This document shows, in pieces, positions 21,667 through 32,754 of a stretch of DNA of 64,000 nt. The notes under the pieces are model-generated. The model was not told the origin of the DNA. It did not search any database and worked only from the letters and a program-made list of their open reading frames with translations. Location of the stretch: contig JAZGTN010000089.1 in NCBI GenBank assembly GCA_037783415.1, positions 3,534,001 through 3,598,000 on the forward strand, read 5' to 3'. Position 1 is the first letter of the stretch, and every line of letters starts with the position of its first letter. Both the position numbers and the translations under genes were made by a program. Origin of the DNA: Leptasterias polaris. Taxonomy: Eukaryota > Echinodermata > Asteroidea > Forcipulatida > Asteriidae.

Positions 21667-21929
21667 CCTTTGGTTTTTTTCATGATAAATAATGATTGTC
21701 TATTTGTGTTATTATATACTCTTTTATCTTGCTTTTACTTTTGATATGTAATTATAAGAAAACAATTAAAAATTCAACCTCTGTATGAATAACTGTCAAA
21801 GTGAACATCTTTCATTGTACTTGTTGAACCCCTTCAATTGGTCAGGCTACCTAGTTCTGATAGCCATAAAAACCATAAGCTTTAGTTCCACTGCCAAATA
21901 ACACCACAGCCTCTAGCTACTCGAACAAT

Positions 21930-22045
21930 CTTGGTGCTCTAGTGGTAAGACATCTACTCTAGGATGGCAAAGGCTGTGGGTCGAATCCAACCTGAGCGAT
22001 ACGCCTGTGAATTTGTTCGCAGGACTCGAAGGTACTAAAAAAAGG
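21930..22045 (+). mobile_element. tRNA-like SINE head fragment
   Basis: TGCTCTAGTGGTAAGACATC (A-box region) and GTGGGTCGAATCCAAC (B box) are spaced as in a tRNA, with more SINE-like sequence to about 22045. It differs from the 19.8-kb SINE and lacks a tail. Confidence 0.55.
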
Positions 22046-22048
22046 CCT

Positions 22049-22113
22049 ACAAATAAAGACAGCGTGGTGTGTGCCGGAAGCCTTGTAGCGCACACCGCGC
22101 TGTCTTTATTTGT
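22049..22113. repeat. Hairpin with ~25-bp arms
   Basis: ACAAATAAAGACAGCGTGG... pairs with ...CCGCGCTGTCTTTATTTGT around a ~15-nt loop, with one or two mismatches. Non-coding. Confidence 0.7.
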
Positions 22114-22469
22114 GCGCTAAGCGTGAACGGAGCCTGTGTGTCGCGATGAAGAGGCAAGGTATTTTGTAACACCCCTTTTCAAGGAATGGTTGGCCCGGCC
22201 ATTCGTGTTCGTTATGCATTGAGTGCTTTGTCAGCAAAACAATCGTGAGTATTGCGTGGTAAATTTCATTTTTACAAGATGTTTTTGCATGTAACTCAGC
22301 AAAAAGGCCTCTCAAGCATTGTGAATTGATATTAAGTGTGTTGGGAAAGTTTTAGTTGTGTAGTAAAAAGGAAACTTAAGTTATTGCTGGCTAAAGACCA
22401 GAAAATGTTGATCTATGAATGACCATTTTGAAAACGTTTAGCGTTACGGACGCCCAAAATGTTAGACCC

Positions 22470-22497
22470 CTATAAGGCTCACGGGGGAGCCTTATAG
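22470..22497. repeat. Small perfect hairpin
   Basis: CTATAAGGCTC (22470-22480) pairs exactly with GAGCCTTATAG (22487-22497). The rest of 22114-22854 shows no supported gene. Confidence 0.6.
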
Positions 22498-22858
22498 TTT
22501 CTAGAAGTACAGTAGTACTATCTTTCTCTTGGTCATTTGTCACATTGTCTATTTGTAGGATGCGAGTAGGCAAGAGCAATAAATCCTTGTAGCTTGGCCA
22601 ATTCAGTTTATGAGTGAAGAAGGAATGTTGGAGATGGGCTGATGTAGTGGGTCGATTCTCATAAGATGTACACTGAAGCATTCTATGACAAGATCAAAAA
22701 CCATGAAACATTCAATAACAAAACCTCGGCCCTCCTTCAAAGAGTTGCTTTGTAGCTGAAAATGTTGCTTCATAAAATGTTCTATTTTTTTCTCTCTGAC
22801 CTTCGACCTTTTTGAAAGTACCCTTAGAAAACCGGGTATGGTCTCGTCATGACGATAC

Positions 22859-23175
22859 TGTAGCGTTTGGCCCAGACCGTTCAGCGAGAGGGCGCCAGCA
22901 CGGGCTCGGTGGGAGCCGTGTTACCGAGCGGCCTCCTGGAGGGCGCTGTGACACGGCACCGTTGTTAGAGCTGTGTCGCAGCGGGCCCCTCGCTGAACGG
23001 CTGGGACACCCGTCTCGTTGGGAAGACGTGGCCTAAACGTTCTTCTTGTTATGTAAGTTTTGGAGTACAGACGTGTGGAATAAAGAAGCAGAAAAGTATC
23101 CAAGAAAACTGTCTGATATTGTGTGTGTTTTGTTGTGTTGTGCCGAAGAAGAATCTAGGACAAATTCTTGTTACA
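22859..23175 (+). repeat. 5' LTR
   Basis: Begins TG and ends CA. It is GC-rich in the first half and contains GGAATAAAG (poly(A) signal near 23079). Its last bases are followed directly by the primer binding site. Confidence 0.9.
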
Positions 23176-23192
23176 TTGGTGGCAGCGACGGG
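23176..23192 (+). promoter_or_regulatory. Primer binding site
   Basis: TTGGTGGCAGCGACGGG directly abuts the LTR, as expected for tRNA-primed minus-strand synthesis. The primer tRNA was not identified. Confidence 0.65.
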
Positions 23193-23285
23193 ACGGCAGG
23201 AGCACTAGCAAGACACTGGAATCAGGTAAAAAGATTGTTTTCTCTGTGGGGGTTTTCACGTGTGTTGGGTAGTTTGGCGTCAGAC

Positions 23286-25400
23286 TCAGCAGATGCTGGG
23301 GACACGCCGAGCCAGACTCAGACAATGGGTGGGCCATTGTGGTCTACAGTGGATGAGATTTTATCATTCCTAGGGCTGGGAGAGGCCGGTAGGAGCAACA
23401 GTGGAGATGATGGGGGTCAGCCACAGGTTCTTAAGGTCAGTAGAGTCACGTCCACGTCGGGTCAGGTGGGCGCGGGGGGTCGGAGCGGTACCACACGGAA
23501 TCGTTCCGGCTCCCTCCGCAACGTACCGGCACGAAGTGGGCGGAGGGGTCGGGGCGATCCCTCGGAATCGTTCCGGCTCTCTCAACAGAGCACAGACACG
23601 AGGGGGCTGGAGGGGTCGGGGCGATCCCTCACAGAATCGTTCTGGTTCTCTCAACAGAGCACCGACATGAGAGGGGCGGAAGGGTCGGGGCGACGGAGCA
23701 CCGACGTGAGGGGGGAAGGATCGGAGCGGGTTCCAAGGAAGCAGTTCTGTGCCTCTCCGCAGCATGCCCCAGAGACCAGGGAGGGGTTGGGGAGGTCCCA
23801 CACGGAACCGACCTTCCCCTCCCCGTGGCATTCGGCGGGAGACATCAGAGCGCGGCTCTTTTCGGAACTGGGCCATCCTCACCCCGGACATGCGGTTGTG
23901 GAGCAGCTTTCTTCGGGGCCTTTCTTCCGGGAGCGTGCCCACATGGGGGATGCCCAGTCTACACCGCAGCGGGCCCAGGAGCCACGAAGTCACGGCACGG
24001 AAGTGCGTGGTCTTGTTGACCAGAGGCTGACAGCACAGGCCTATGAGACAGAGAATTTGTTTCAACTCGACCCCGCACATTTCTTTTGTGCGGAGCCTGT
24101 CAATCAGCTCCGCACTGCACAAACCAATGGAGCAGAGCCCACGGCTCAGCTCCGCACTACACAACCCTATGGAGCGGAGCTTGTGAACCAGCTCCGCACT
24201 GTACAAACCAATGGAGCAGAGCCCACGGCTCAGCTCCGCACTACACAACCCTATGGAGCGGAGCTTGTGAATCAGCTCCGCACTGTACAAACCAATGGAG
24301 CAGAGCCCACGGCTCAGCTCCGCACTACACAACCCTATGGAGCGGAGCTTGTGAATCGGCTCCGCACTGTACAAACCAATGGAGCAGAGCCCACGGCTCA
24401 GCTCCGCACTACACAACCCTATGGAGCGGAGCTTGTCAATCGGCTCCGCACTGTACAAACCAATGGAGCAGAGCCCACGGCTCAGCTCCGCACTACACAA
24501 CCCTATGGAGCGGAGCTTGTGAATCAGCTCCGCACTGTACAAACCAATGGAGCAGAGCCCACGGCTCAGCTCCGCACTACACAACCCTATGGAGCGGAGC
24601 TTGTGAATCAGCTCCGCACTGTACAAACCAATGGAGCAGAGCCCACGGCTCAGCTCCGCACTACACAACCCTATGGAGCGGAGCTTGTCAATCAGCTCCG
24701 CACTGTACAAACCAATGGAGCAGAGCCCACGGCTCAGCTCCGCACTACACAACCCTATGGAGCGGAGCTTGTGAATCAGCTCCGCACTGTACAAACCAAT
24801 GGAGCAGAGCCCACGGCTCAGCTCCGCACTACACAACCCTATGGAGCGGAGCTTGTGAATCAGCTCCGCACTGTACAAACCAATGGAGCGGAGCCCACAG
24901 CTCAGCTCCGCACTGCACAACCCTATGGAGCGGAGCTTGTCAATCAGCTCCGCACTGTACAAACCAATGGAGCAGAGCCCACGGCTCAGCTCCGCACTAC
25001 ACAACCCTATGGAGCGGAGCTTGTGAATCAGCTCCGCACTGTACAAACCAATGGAGCGGAGCCCACAGCTCAGCTCCGCACTGCACAACCCTATGGAGCG
25101 GAGCTTGTGAATCAGCTCCGCACTGTGCAAACCAATGGAGCAGAGCCCACGGCTCAGCTCCGCACTACACAATTCTATTGTGCGGAGCCTGTCAATCAGC
25201 TCCGCAAACAACCCCATGGAACGGAGCCAACGGCTCAGCCCCGCACTGTACAAACCTATGGAGCGGAGCCTGTGAATCAGCTCCGCACCTGCGGAACGAG
25301 TGGAGGATGGAGCGGATGGAGTGGGAACCGACGGAGACCCAGCGACAGCCACCGCCAGGGACGGCCGGACCAGAGACACAAGGCCAACAGCCATAGTAGG
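23286..25400 (+). CDS. Long open frame of the non-autonomous LTR element (repeat protein, coding status uncertain)
   Basis: One plus-strand frame is open from 23046 (in the 5' LTR) to 25592 (in the 3' LTR); the part inside the interior is listed here. The N-terminal third is Gly/Ser/Arg-rich with three loose repeats of the SFRLSQQSTDTRGxEGSGR type. The rest is about 14 copies of a 28-residue unit built from GAELVNQLRTVQTN and GAEPTAQLRTTQPY. No Gag zinc knuckle, capsid or enzyme motif is visible. Another plus frame (24086-25396) and the minus strand (23370-25595) are open too, because the 84-bp unit has no stops in those frames. Openness is therefore weak evidence for translation. Confidence 0.4.
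24090..25295 (+). repeat. Tandem 42/84-bp hairpin array
   Basis: About 14 copies of an 84-bp unit made of two related 42-bp halves. One half contains GCGGAGC-ten nt-GCTCCGC. The other contains GGAGCAGAGC-CCACG-GCTCAGCTCC, a 9-bp stem with one A/A mismatch. Almost every 42 bp can therefore form a hairpin in RNA or single-stranded cDNA. Units differ at only a few positions (TTGTGAATCAG or TTGTCAATCGG). Confidence 0.9.
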
Positions 25401-25488
25401 ACAGACTTGCCAGCCTTTTTGTTGTTGTTGTTGCGTGTTCCCACCGGGACGGGAGTTCGCTGCCTGCTTGGGGACAAGCAGTGTTCTT

Positions 25489-25499
25489 GGAGGGGGCAG
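25489..25499 (+). promoter_or_regulatory. Polypurine tract
   Basis: GGAGGGGGCAG immediately precedes the 3' LTR, the expected position of the plus-strand primer. Confidence 0.75.
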
Positions 25500-25816
25500 T
25501 GTAGCGTTTGGCCCAGACCGTTCAGCGAGAGGGCGCCAGCACGGGCTCGGTGGGAGCCGTGTTACCGAGCGGCCTCCTGGAGGGCGCTGTGACACGGCAC
25601 CGTTGTTAGAGCTGTGTCGCAGCGGGCCCCTCGCTGAACGGCTGGGACACCCGTCTCGTTGGGAAGACGTGGCCTAAACGTTCTTCTTGTTATGTAAGTT
25701 TTGGAGTACAGACGTGTGGAATAAAGAAGCAGAAAAGTATCCAAGAAAACTGTCTGATATTGTGTGTGTTTTGTTGTGTTGTGCCGAAGAAGAATCTAGG
25801 ACAAATTCTTGTTACA
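25500..25816 (+). repeat. 3' LTR
   Basis: Same length as the 5' LTR with no difference seen by eye. Followed by the target duplication ATAC. Confidence 0.9.
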
Positions 25817-26204
25817 ATACAGTGTTATGAAAACACTATCAATATAAACGGGTGGGATAAACTCAGAACAGTGAAAAACATAACTGGTGTATAACCTGTA
25901 ATAACAATGGCTCTGGACAAGAGCAACATGAACATGAATACGAGTCATAAAAATGAAACAACAAGATGTGACTGCCAAACATAAGATAAAAAAGAACTGG
26001 GCAGTGTAAGAACATGAACTTAATTAGAATATACTGTACTAATAATAGGAATCGGAGGAAACTCATCTCCGCTCCACCACAAACACGACTTCTTAAAAGT
26101 ATTGCTATATAAGCAATTACAAGAAAACCCCTTCAAGGGTTAAAATGAGAATCACGGGCCAGGGTTGTCTGGCATGAGAACATGACTTGGGTGGGAGTTG
26201 ATTC

Positions 26205-27300
26205 TCACCTCCGGAGGACTCGTATAATCTTGATTATACTGCAGGTAAGTACCTTTGCATAATCATTGATTATACTTCGCCTTCTTCGGTTTCGAATCAA
26301 CTCGCGATTTTGAAGCTGCCTGGAGAATACCTTTGCCATTACAGAATTTGCTGATGGCTTGTTATAAAATCTGCTAAATATAGAATCAGATGCCCAGTCA
26401 GCTGACTCCAGAATATCCTTCATGGACACTCCCAATCTGAATGAAGCAGATGTGGCTGCCCCACGAGTGGAGTGGGCTTTAAACTTTTGCGTGTCAACGC
26501 CAGCCCTCTGTAACAGTGTGACAATCCATCGACTCACAGTAGAAGAAACAACCTTCCCATGTGGCTTCAGATAACTTATAAGGAGCTGTGTCTCAGTACC
26601 CCGCACAGCTGCTGTTCGATCCCTGTAACACGAGACAGCTTGAACCGGACAAATGGATTTGTCTTCAAAGGCCTTAATCTCCACCACTCTCATTGTATGA
26701 CCTGGTCGACTCTGTTTCAGTAACTGACAGGGAACAAATTTCAGTGAGTGAGGTGTCACCACCAAGTGGTTAATATTTAAATGAACCAGTGAAGACACCC
26801 TCCCTGCTGTGACCAAGGCTAGCAGAAGGACCATTTTCAGTGTCAACATTTTCAAGGAGAGTGAAGACCAGGATCCTAGTTGTGAGAGAAAAACAAGAAC
26901 TGACTCCACATCCCAAGTAACCATATACCTTGGCTTGGGTGGATTACGGTTAAAAAAACCTTTCATTAGCTGTACCACTGCCTCACAGCGTCCCACTGGA
27001 ATTCCACCAATTGGATCATGGTACCTTGAGATTGCTGACCTGTAAACACCGAGAGTTCTGTAACTCAACCCTTTCCTCTCGCATGTGACCAAGAAATCAA
27101 GTATATCCTTCAAAGGTGCTGAAAGTGGATTAAGTGATCGTTCACGACACCAGCTATCCCAAGCTTTCCAGGATGATTGGTATTGTCTGTGAGTTGAAAC
27201 TCTACAGCTTGCAAGCATAACTTGGGCAACATTGCTTGAAAATCCCTTTGCTTGGTAACGATTCCGGAGACACTCCATGCCGCTAGATGCAGGGATTGAG
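26205..27300 (-). CDS. DIRS tyrosine recombinase (intact domain)
   Basis: Read on the minus strand, the C-terminal half of a 640-codon frame is a phage-integrase-fold recombinase that joins the circular cDNA to the chromosome. An SAM-like N-terminal domain (STHRQYQSSWKAWDSWCRE and SYRTLGVYRSAIS) is followed by the catalytic set: Arg in TAGRVSSL (about 26805), HSTRG (His-x-x-Arg, about 26462-26473) and the nucleophile Tyr in SRFYNKP (about 26365). All the key residues I can locate are present. The N-terminal half of that frame (27300-28127) is a shadow of the RNase H region and not recombinase. Confidence 0.85.
26268..26306. repeat. DIRS left inverted terminal repeat
   Basis: GATTATACTTCGCCTTCTTC to ...CAACTCGCG. 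It is the inverse of 30946-30984 with a single A/G mismatch, and it overlaps the C-terminal codons of the recombinase frame. Confidence 0.9.
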
Positions 27301-28380
27301 CCAAAGGGTGCCCCTGACCCGAGTGGGGCTGTGTCAATACCTGATCCCCTTGTGGAAGTAAAATTGGTGGAGCTATTGCCAGTCGCCGCAATAGCACCGG
27401 GTACCAGACCTGAGTCGTCCAAGTTGGGGCAACTACTAGCAAATCTATCTTCTCCAGTTCTACCTTCCGCAAAACCTGAACCAAGAGACAGAAGGGCGGA
27501 AACGCATACCCTAGTTCGCTCTTCCAAGTTATCGAGAATGCATCGATTGCTATTGCTCCCGGGTCGGGTTTCCATGCCATGTACCGGGGCAGTTGATGGT
27601 TTATCCGGGAGGCAAATAAGTCCACTGTTGGACATAGGCCAAATCTTCTGCACACCTTTGCAAGGAGACTGGGGTCTAACATCCATTCTAGTCTGTCCAT
27701 GAAAACTCGAGAGTGATGATCCGCTAGGACATTGTCTACTCCTGGTACATGACAAGCTGTTATTGTGATGTTCCTCATCATGCACCATTTCCACATGGAC
27801 ACCGCCAACTTTGACAGGCTGTCGGTATGCGTGCCCCCTTTGTGTTTTATGTAGGACAGGGCTGTAGTAATAGTATTGTCCAACTTCAACATTATGTGAC
27901 AGTTCTTTCTGCCCCTGGCAAATGTCTGTAGGGCCAGAAAGGAAGCCAGAAGTTCCAGGTAGTTGATATGTTGGGTTTGCTCTGACCGAGACCAACGACC
28001 CCCTGTCTGACCGAGCGGACAATGAGCCCCCCAGCCTTGCATTGATGCATCTGACGTTATCGTTAATTGTGGGTGTGGTAAAATTAATGGTTTGCCATTT
28101 CACTGTTTGAGGCAATGTTTCCACCACTGAAGTTCTTGGATGCTGTCTTGGGAGAGGGACACATCAGGCTTTGATAAGATGGATCCTTGTGAATTGATTG
28201 GATCAGATCCGACTGCAATGGCCTGAGAAAAACTGGGGCATGAACCACATCTTCTGATGTTGCTGTCATTTTCCCAATGACACTCGCCAATTTCTCTGCG
28301 GGTAGGCACGGAGTCGTGGCCACTTGACTGCAAAGTTTCTCCAAATTGCTGACTTTTTCGTCTGGGAGACTCAAAGTCAT
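27300..28380 (-). pseudogene. DIRS RNase H and linker, frameshifted
   Basis: The frame at 28042-27110 encodes WGAHCPLGQTGGRWS, INYLELLASFLALQTF, LKLDNTITTALSYIKHKGG and VPGVDNVLADHHSR (RNase H), then PTVDLFASRINHQLPRYMAW and GYAFPPFCLLVQVL, the block typical of DIRS pol. The short frame 28380-28084 (EKLASVIGKMTATSEDVVHA) is the RT/RNase H connection, in a different frame. Confidence 0.8.
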
Positions 28381-28416
28381 TTGCTGGGAATCGATAATGT
28401 GACCTAGATATCTGAT

Positions 28417-29294
28417 TCAAGTAGTCGGTTTGAGTTTGGACTTTTCTCTGTTTACTAATAACCCAAGGTTATGGAACATGTTGAGAATGTAGTTCATCTG
28501 CCTGTAGCATTCTGCTTTGGAATGTGCTACTAGAAGTAAATCGTCCAGATAAATGACCACCTTCATTGATCTGTGCCTCAGGTGGGACATCACTGGTTTC
28601 ATTAGCTTTGTGAATACCCGTGGTGCTGTGGACAATCCGAAGGGGAGTACTTGGAACTCGAATAGGGCCTTCTCCCACTGAAAACGCAGGAACCTCCTGC
28701 TGTCCTGCTGGATAGGAATCATGAAATATGCATCTTTTAAATCTATCGAAATCATGGAGTTCCCTTTCTGAACAATATTCTTTGCGTGTTGTATTGTGAC
28801 TCCATTTTGAAATGCTCTGTCTTTATGAACCAATTGAGTTTCTTGAGATTGAACACTGGTCTGAAGCCCCCTGAGGCTTTTGGAACAACAAAAATTGTTG
28901 AGATGAATTGACCCGGTGAGTTGTGAACTTTGATGATAGCTCCTTTGTTGAGCATCTTTCGTACTTCGTCGGAACATGTCCGATGTTTTGCTTGTCCATA
29001 TGTATCTGGTTTGGAATTTTTAGTTGAACTGGCTGTCTGAAGAATGGGATTCTGTACCCGACAATAACCTGCAGTATCCAAGGGTCGCTTGTCAATCTTT
29101 TCCATGCCGGTAAATGCCATTGTATTTGTCCGGCATAACAAAGACCGTAATCTGGTACAAAATCCAATTCTTCCCTGAGATGACTTAGTTTTTTGAGAAA
29201 CTTTTGGGGGTTTTCTTTTCATTACGAAAAGAATGCCTCTTATCTGTCCCCTGTGTACTCTGGTAGCGGTCTCGTCCACTATAGGAACGGTCAT
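28417..29294 (-). pseudogene. DIRS reverse transcriptase, frameshifted
   Basis: Fingers region MLNKGAIIKVHNSPGQFIST and GGFRPVFNLKKLNWFIK lie in the frame at 29294-28752. After a frameshift near 28830-28880 the palm continues in 28977-28417 with MISIDLKDAYFMIPI, LPFGLSTAPRVFTKLM and the catalytic YLDD (28541-28552). A stop follows at 28417. Catalytic residues survive but the protein is broken. Confidence 0.82.
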
Positions 29295-30630
29295 ACGAGT
29301 TTGGTCGGTACTGGTAGGGCTGATACCGAGACCTGAATTTCTGACTCTTGTCCTTTCGGGACCATGATTGGGAGTATGACCCTTTGTCTGTCGGTTTGTT
29401 TTTCAGTGTAACAGTGTTGACGAAGAATCTTTACCAGTGGACTTAACAACTTTCTGGGTGACTTTATTAATTTTATCATCCTCATCCACTTTCTGAGCCC
29501 ATTCTTCGCCATATAGGCAAGTCATGGACGGCTTCACATCCTGAAGGTAGCCGTCTTTTATGAAGGGCTCAGCTCAGCGAAGTCGATGTACAGACAAGCG
29601 TTGAATGGCTGAACCAAGCAAACTACCAGCTGATGTGAGAGAGGTTTCAGCTCTTGGTTTTTGCTTGACTGATTCAATTCTATGGCCTTAATCAAGGGGA
29701 GTGCAGCTCGGAGGCAATCTTCTTGTATGGACCACATGGAATTGTCATTCTTCCATGCGTCCACCTTTGTCTTCTTCATTGAAGCACGGATAGGCTTGGG
29801 CATGTCGGGAGCCTTAAAAAATTGGCCTACCGAGGCATCGGGAATTAAGTTCTTCAACAGTTCATCCCTTTTGGCCTGTTCGAGTGTGTGAGTTCTTTGC
29901 TCTTTCCACCAGTCTAACACTGACTGTTCAAACATGGCTCCCTTTGCCTCCTCATGAGGGTTCGTGAGCGATGATGCCACAGCACCTGTTGTATCGCTAC
30001 GGACTGTGGGACCATCTCTCAAGGCATTGAGGTCACCACTGTTAGATAGGTCGTGCACGCTACCCGCATGCATGGACACAGCATCATCATCAGCCTCGAT
30101 TTGTCTTCTGTTTTGGCGATGAAGGGGGGGCCGCTCCAATCATCATCAGACCGTGACCCTGAGCTAAAATAACTGCGCCTACTGGAACTAGATCGAGATC
30201 TGTATCTCTGTCTGTGGCGATGAGCTCTCGTAAAGGAACGAGACCTGGAACGAGAATGTCTCTCACCAAAGCTATTTAAGGCTTCAGTCAGCATTCCCTT
30301 AAATGCCTCACGATCAGTCTGACGTTGTTGCATGTCAGCAATGGTGGCTAGTTGCAGACTTGAAAAAGTCTGATCACATGGTGGGCCTTCAGCACTAGCA
30401 GCACTAGCACTAGCAGTGGCGGATGGTTTGTTATGCCTGTGACTAGTAGTACTATGAGTATCACCATCATAGTGAAAATCACGGCCCCTAAACGGGAGGC
30501 GTGGTTGTTCTAGCTCTGTTTCACGGTCCCGAACTAAGGGGAAGCGTGAATTAGACCTTGATGTCGAACTATCTGTCATGTCTGACACCAAGGCGACATG
30601 GGCAGACTCGCCAGTTGAAGCGTTCGACAT
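29291..30630 (-). pseudogene. DIRS Gag, frameshifted
   Basis: ATG 30630 (MSNASTGESAHVALVSD) starts a Ser/Arg-rich frame (RSRSRSFTRAHRHRQRYRSR) that ends at 30019. The conserved Gag part (FEQSVLDWWKEQRTHTLEQ, MKKTKVDAWKNDNSMWSIQE) lies in the 30139-29558 frame, so there is a frameshift near 30110-30140. A further basic piece is at 29512-29291. Confidence 0.7.
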
Positions 30631-30945
30631 GACGACTCAATCTGCCACAGCTCAGCAGAGCAGAGAGAGTGACAGGTGACAAGAGAAAAAACCCTGTAAA
30701 AACAAGTCAACAAACTACACAAAAGGTAGATTCAGCCCTCAAAAGGACTACGAAATCGAGGTATAATCAATAAAAATTGAAACCTCGAAAAAGTATAATT
30801 ATCGAATAAGGGAAAAACTATCCCTGTAAAAATACTCACGTTGTGACGCCCGTCGCAGTAAACAGAAGAGGTCGAAGGTCAGAGAGTTGAGCGGGAAGTG
30901 GAGCTTACTTTCAAGACTGGTGATGGCGCCCTAACAGGCAGCAGA

Positions 30946-30984
30946 CGCGAGTTGATTCGAAACCGAAGGAGGCGAAGTATAATC
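30946..30984. repeat. DIRS right inverted terminal repeat
   Basis: CGCGAGTTGATTCGAAACC to ...GAAGTATAATC, the partner of the left terminus. Confidence 0.9.
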
Positions 30985-32754
30985 AGCGCACATGATATAG
31001 GCAGTGTTCAGCATTCCTCCATGACCACTAAATGGTTTAATTTGACATAACCGCATCCCTAGCCTCACAACTGAAGCTATGCCTATATGGCGTAATGCCG
31101 GTACTGTACAGTTATTCCGGAAAAAGACAAGAGCGAAGACAATTAACTTCTCTCGCCGATACGAGAAAATGTAATGATATTTTAGAATAAACTTTATACT
31201 ACCATAAACTGTAAGATATACTCTTTTTGAACATGTAAATTTGAGATCATAGATCATATCTTAAAAGTGGCTGAGAACTTACCAAAACCATGCCAAAACA
31301 AACGTTAATTGGCGGCGAGCGAACACACACTGTTTGGATCGACTTTCCTGAACTTTGTAAAAAGGCATTTTATTGGTCTAATCTTCAACCCATCAAATGA
31401 CGTGGACAATTTTTTTCCAATCACATTCCTTTTAAGAGCATGTCCACGAGAGGACCATGCAGACCGTGATAAGGTGGGGGTCAACGGATTTGGCTGAAAT
31501 TTTGGTGGTAGGTGGGTCATAGGTAGCCTTGAGGCTGTGCACAATATTTGGCCAATCCGACCTCCCTAACAGAAAAAATAGCAAAAAATGTGTTTTTTAG
31601 TGGAAAAATTGCGTTTTTGATGATTTTTGACTACAAAAGTTTAAACGCTTGCTGCTGAAAGGTGGAATACAGTAGAGCAATGAAATTTGCAGGGTCTTTA
31701 GTTAGTATCCTGACCTAACCCAGGAACTCAAAATTTTGGAAAAACAAGACCTTTAAGAGGCAACAGTAACTCTTCATTTAAGGGTACCACCAAATTTGCA
31801 TCACATCTTTGAGTCGCTGTAGAGTCATTAGTGCAGGTCTGTGAGCAATGACACTTGGGTGAAAGAGAGTTCTTATTATGGTCCTTAGGTAGCATCAATA
31901 AAATATTTGCCAGCAGTTTTTTGTTTGAAATGGCAGGAGCCTGTTTTTGCCTAAAAATTGCGGTTTAGCATTGCATCATTCAAAACTGGTACCTGTTGTG
32001 ATTTGCGATTGCCTTGTTTTCAATGGTAGTCTCGATGCATTGGACATGAAGCAAACCTCTCATTACCCTACATGAAACAATTATGTTGGTCCTTGAATCC
32101 TTAATTAAGTGTTTTGGTGAACATGACCAATTTCCTCAGGATTCAGACATGACCTTATATCTAAATGTTTTGTTTAGTTTGTCATACTCAAATCCTGATT
32201 CATATTTTAATTGTATGTAACCCCCTCCTCCAAGCCTTTCACCCTTTCTGATTTGTATGATCACAATCCATGAGTAGCTATCAGTGCAAGTTATTTGGTC
32301 TTTGTCAGGCATTTGAAGTATTGCAAAGCCAAGATCCTCTTCAGAATAAGGCAATTAGAAAACAAAATAAACACACCAGGACTTTATTATAGTTTAGATA
32401 ATAACACAATAAGTGTCAATGGTTTTATTTATTGACATATTCATGAGTGCAACAGTTCAATATGTTTTAGTTTTTACGTTCACACTACCGGTGTGTGGTA
32501 TTCACTGACTAACAGTCAAGATAGAGTGGTACAAGTATTACACCATAGATAATACACCAACGGCATCAAAGTTGAAAGCAGTACTGGCCATTGAGTGATG
32601 GATTTTTGGGGTGTGAAAATCAGCCCTGATGGTAACAAGATCAATTGGAAAGCTAATTGGTTAGATGTAGTTTGGGAACATCAACATTTTGAGATTAACA
32701 AAAATAAAAAATGGAAGAGTAGTACTGACTGTTTAATCAAAAACGAACACTTGA
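30985..32754. other. Intergenic DNA without supported genes
   Basis: Short frames only; no domain, repeat structure or RNA gene was recognised. 31440-31750 and 31790-31990 look like old, unstructured repeat sequence. Confidence 0.35.

Larger units (their letters stand above)
22855..25820 (+). mobile_element. Complete non-autonomous LTR retrotransposon with a hairpin-repeat interior
   Basis: Two 317-bp direct repeats (22859-23175 and 25500-25816), identical by eye, start TGTAGCG and end TTGTTACA. The element is flanked by ATAC at 22855-22858 and 25817-25820 (4-bp TSD). The interior of about 2.3 kb has no protease, reverse transcriptase, RNase H or integrase, so it must be mobilised by another element. 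Identical LTRs and an intact TSD mean recent insertion. Confidence 0.92.
26194..30984 (-). mobile_element. DIRS-type tyrosine-recombinase retrotransposon, frameshifted
   Basis: The element is oriented on the minus strand and bounded by 39-bp inverted repeats with one mismatch (26268-26306 and 30946-30984). In element order it encodes Gag (30630 to about 29291), reverse transcriptase (about 29170-28417), RNase H with its downstream conserved block (28380 to about 27300), and a tyrosine recombinase (about 27290-26220). There is no integrase and no direct target duplication, as known for DIRS elements, which insert through a circular intermediate. Several frameshifts separate the domains, so it is not autonomous now. 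A degenerate third copy of the terminal repeat (26194-26231) sits beside the left terminus. Confidence 0.9.

Noticed and set aside
27300..28127. N-terminal half of the 640-codon minus frame as part of the recombinase
   Set aside because: It overlaps the RNase H region in another frame, whose conserved motifs are clear; the upstream part of the long frame is a shadow.
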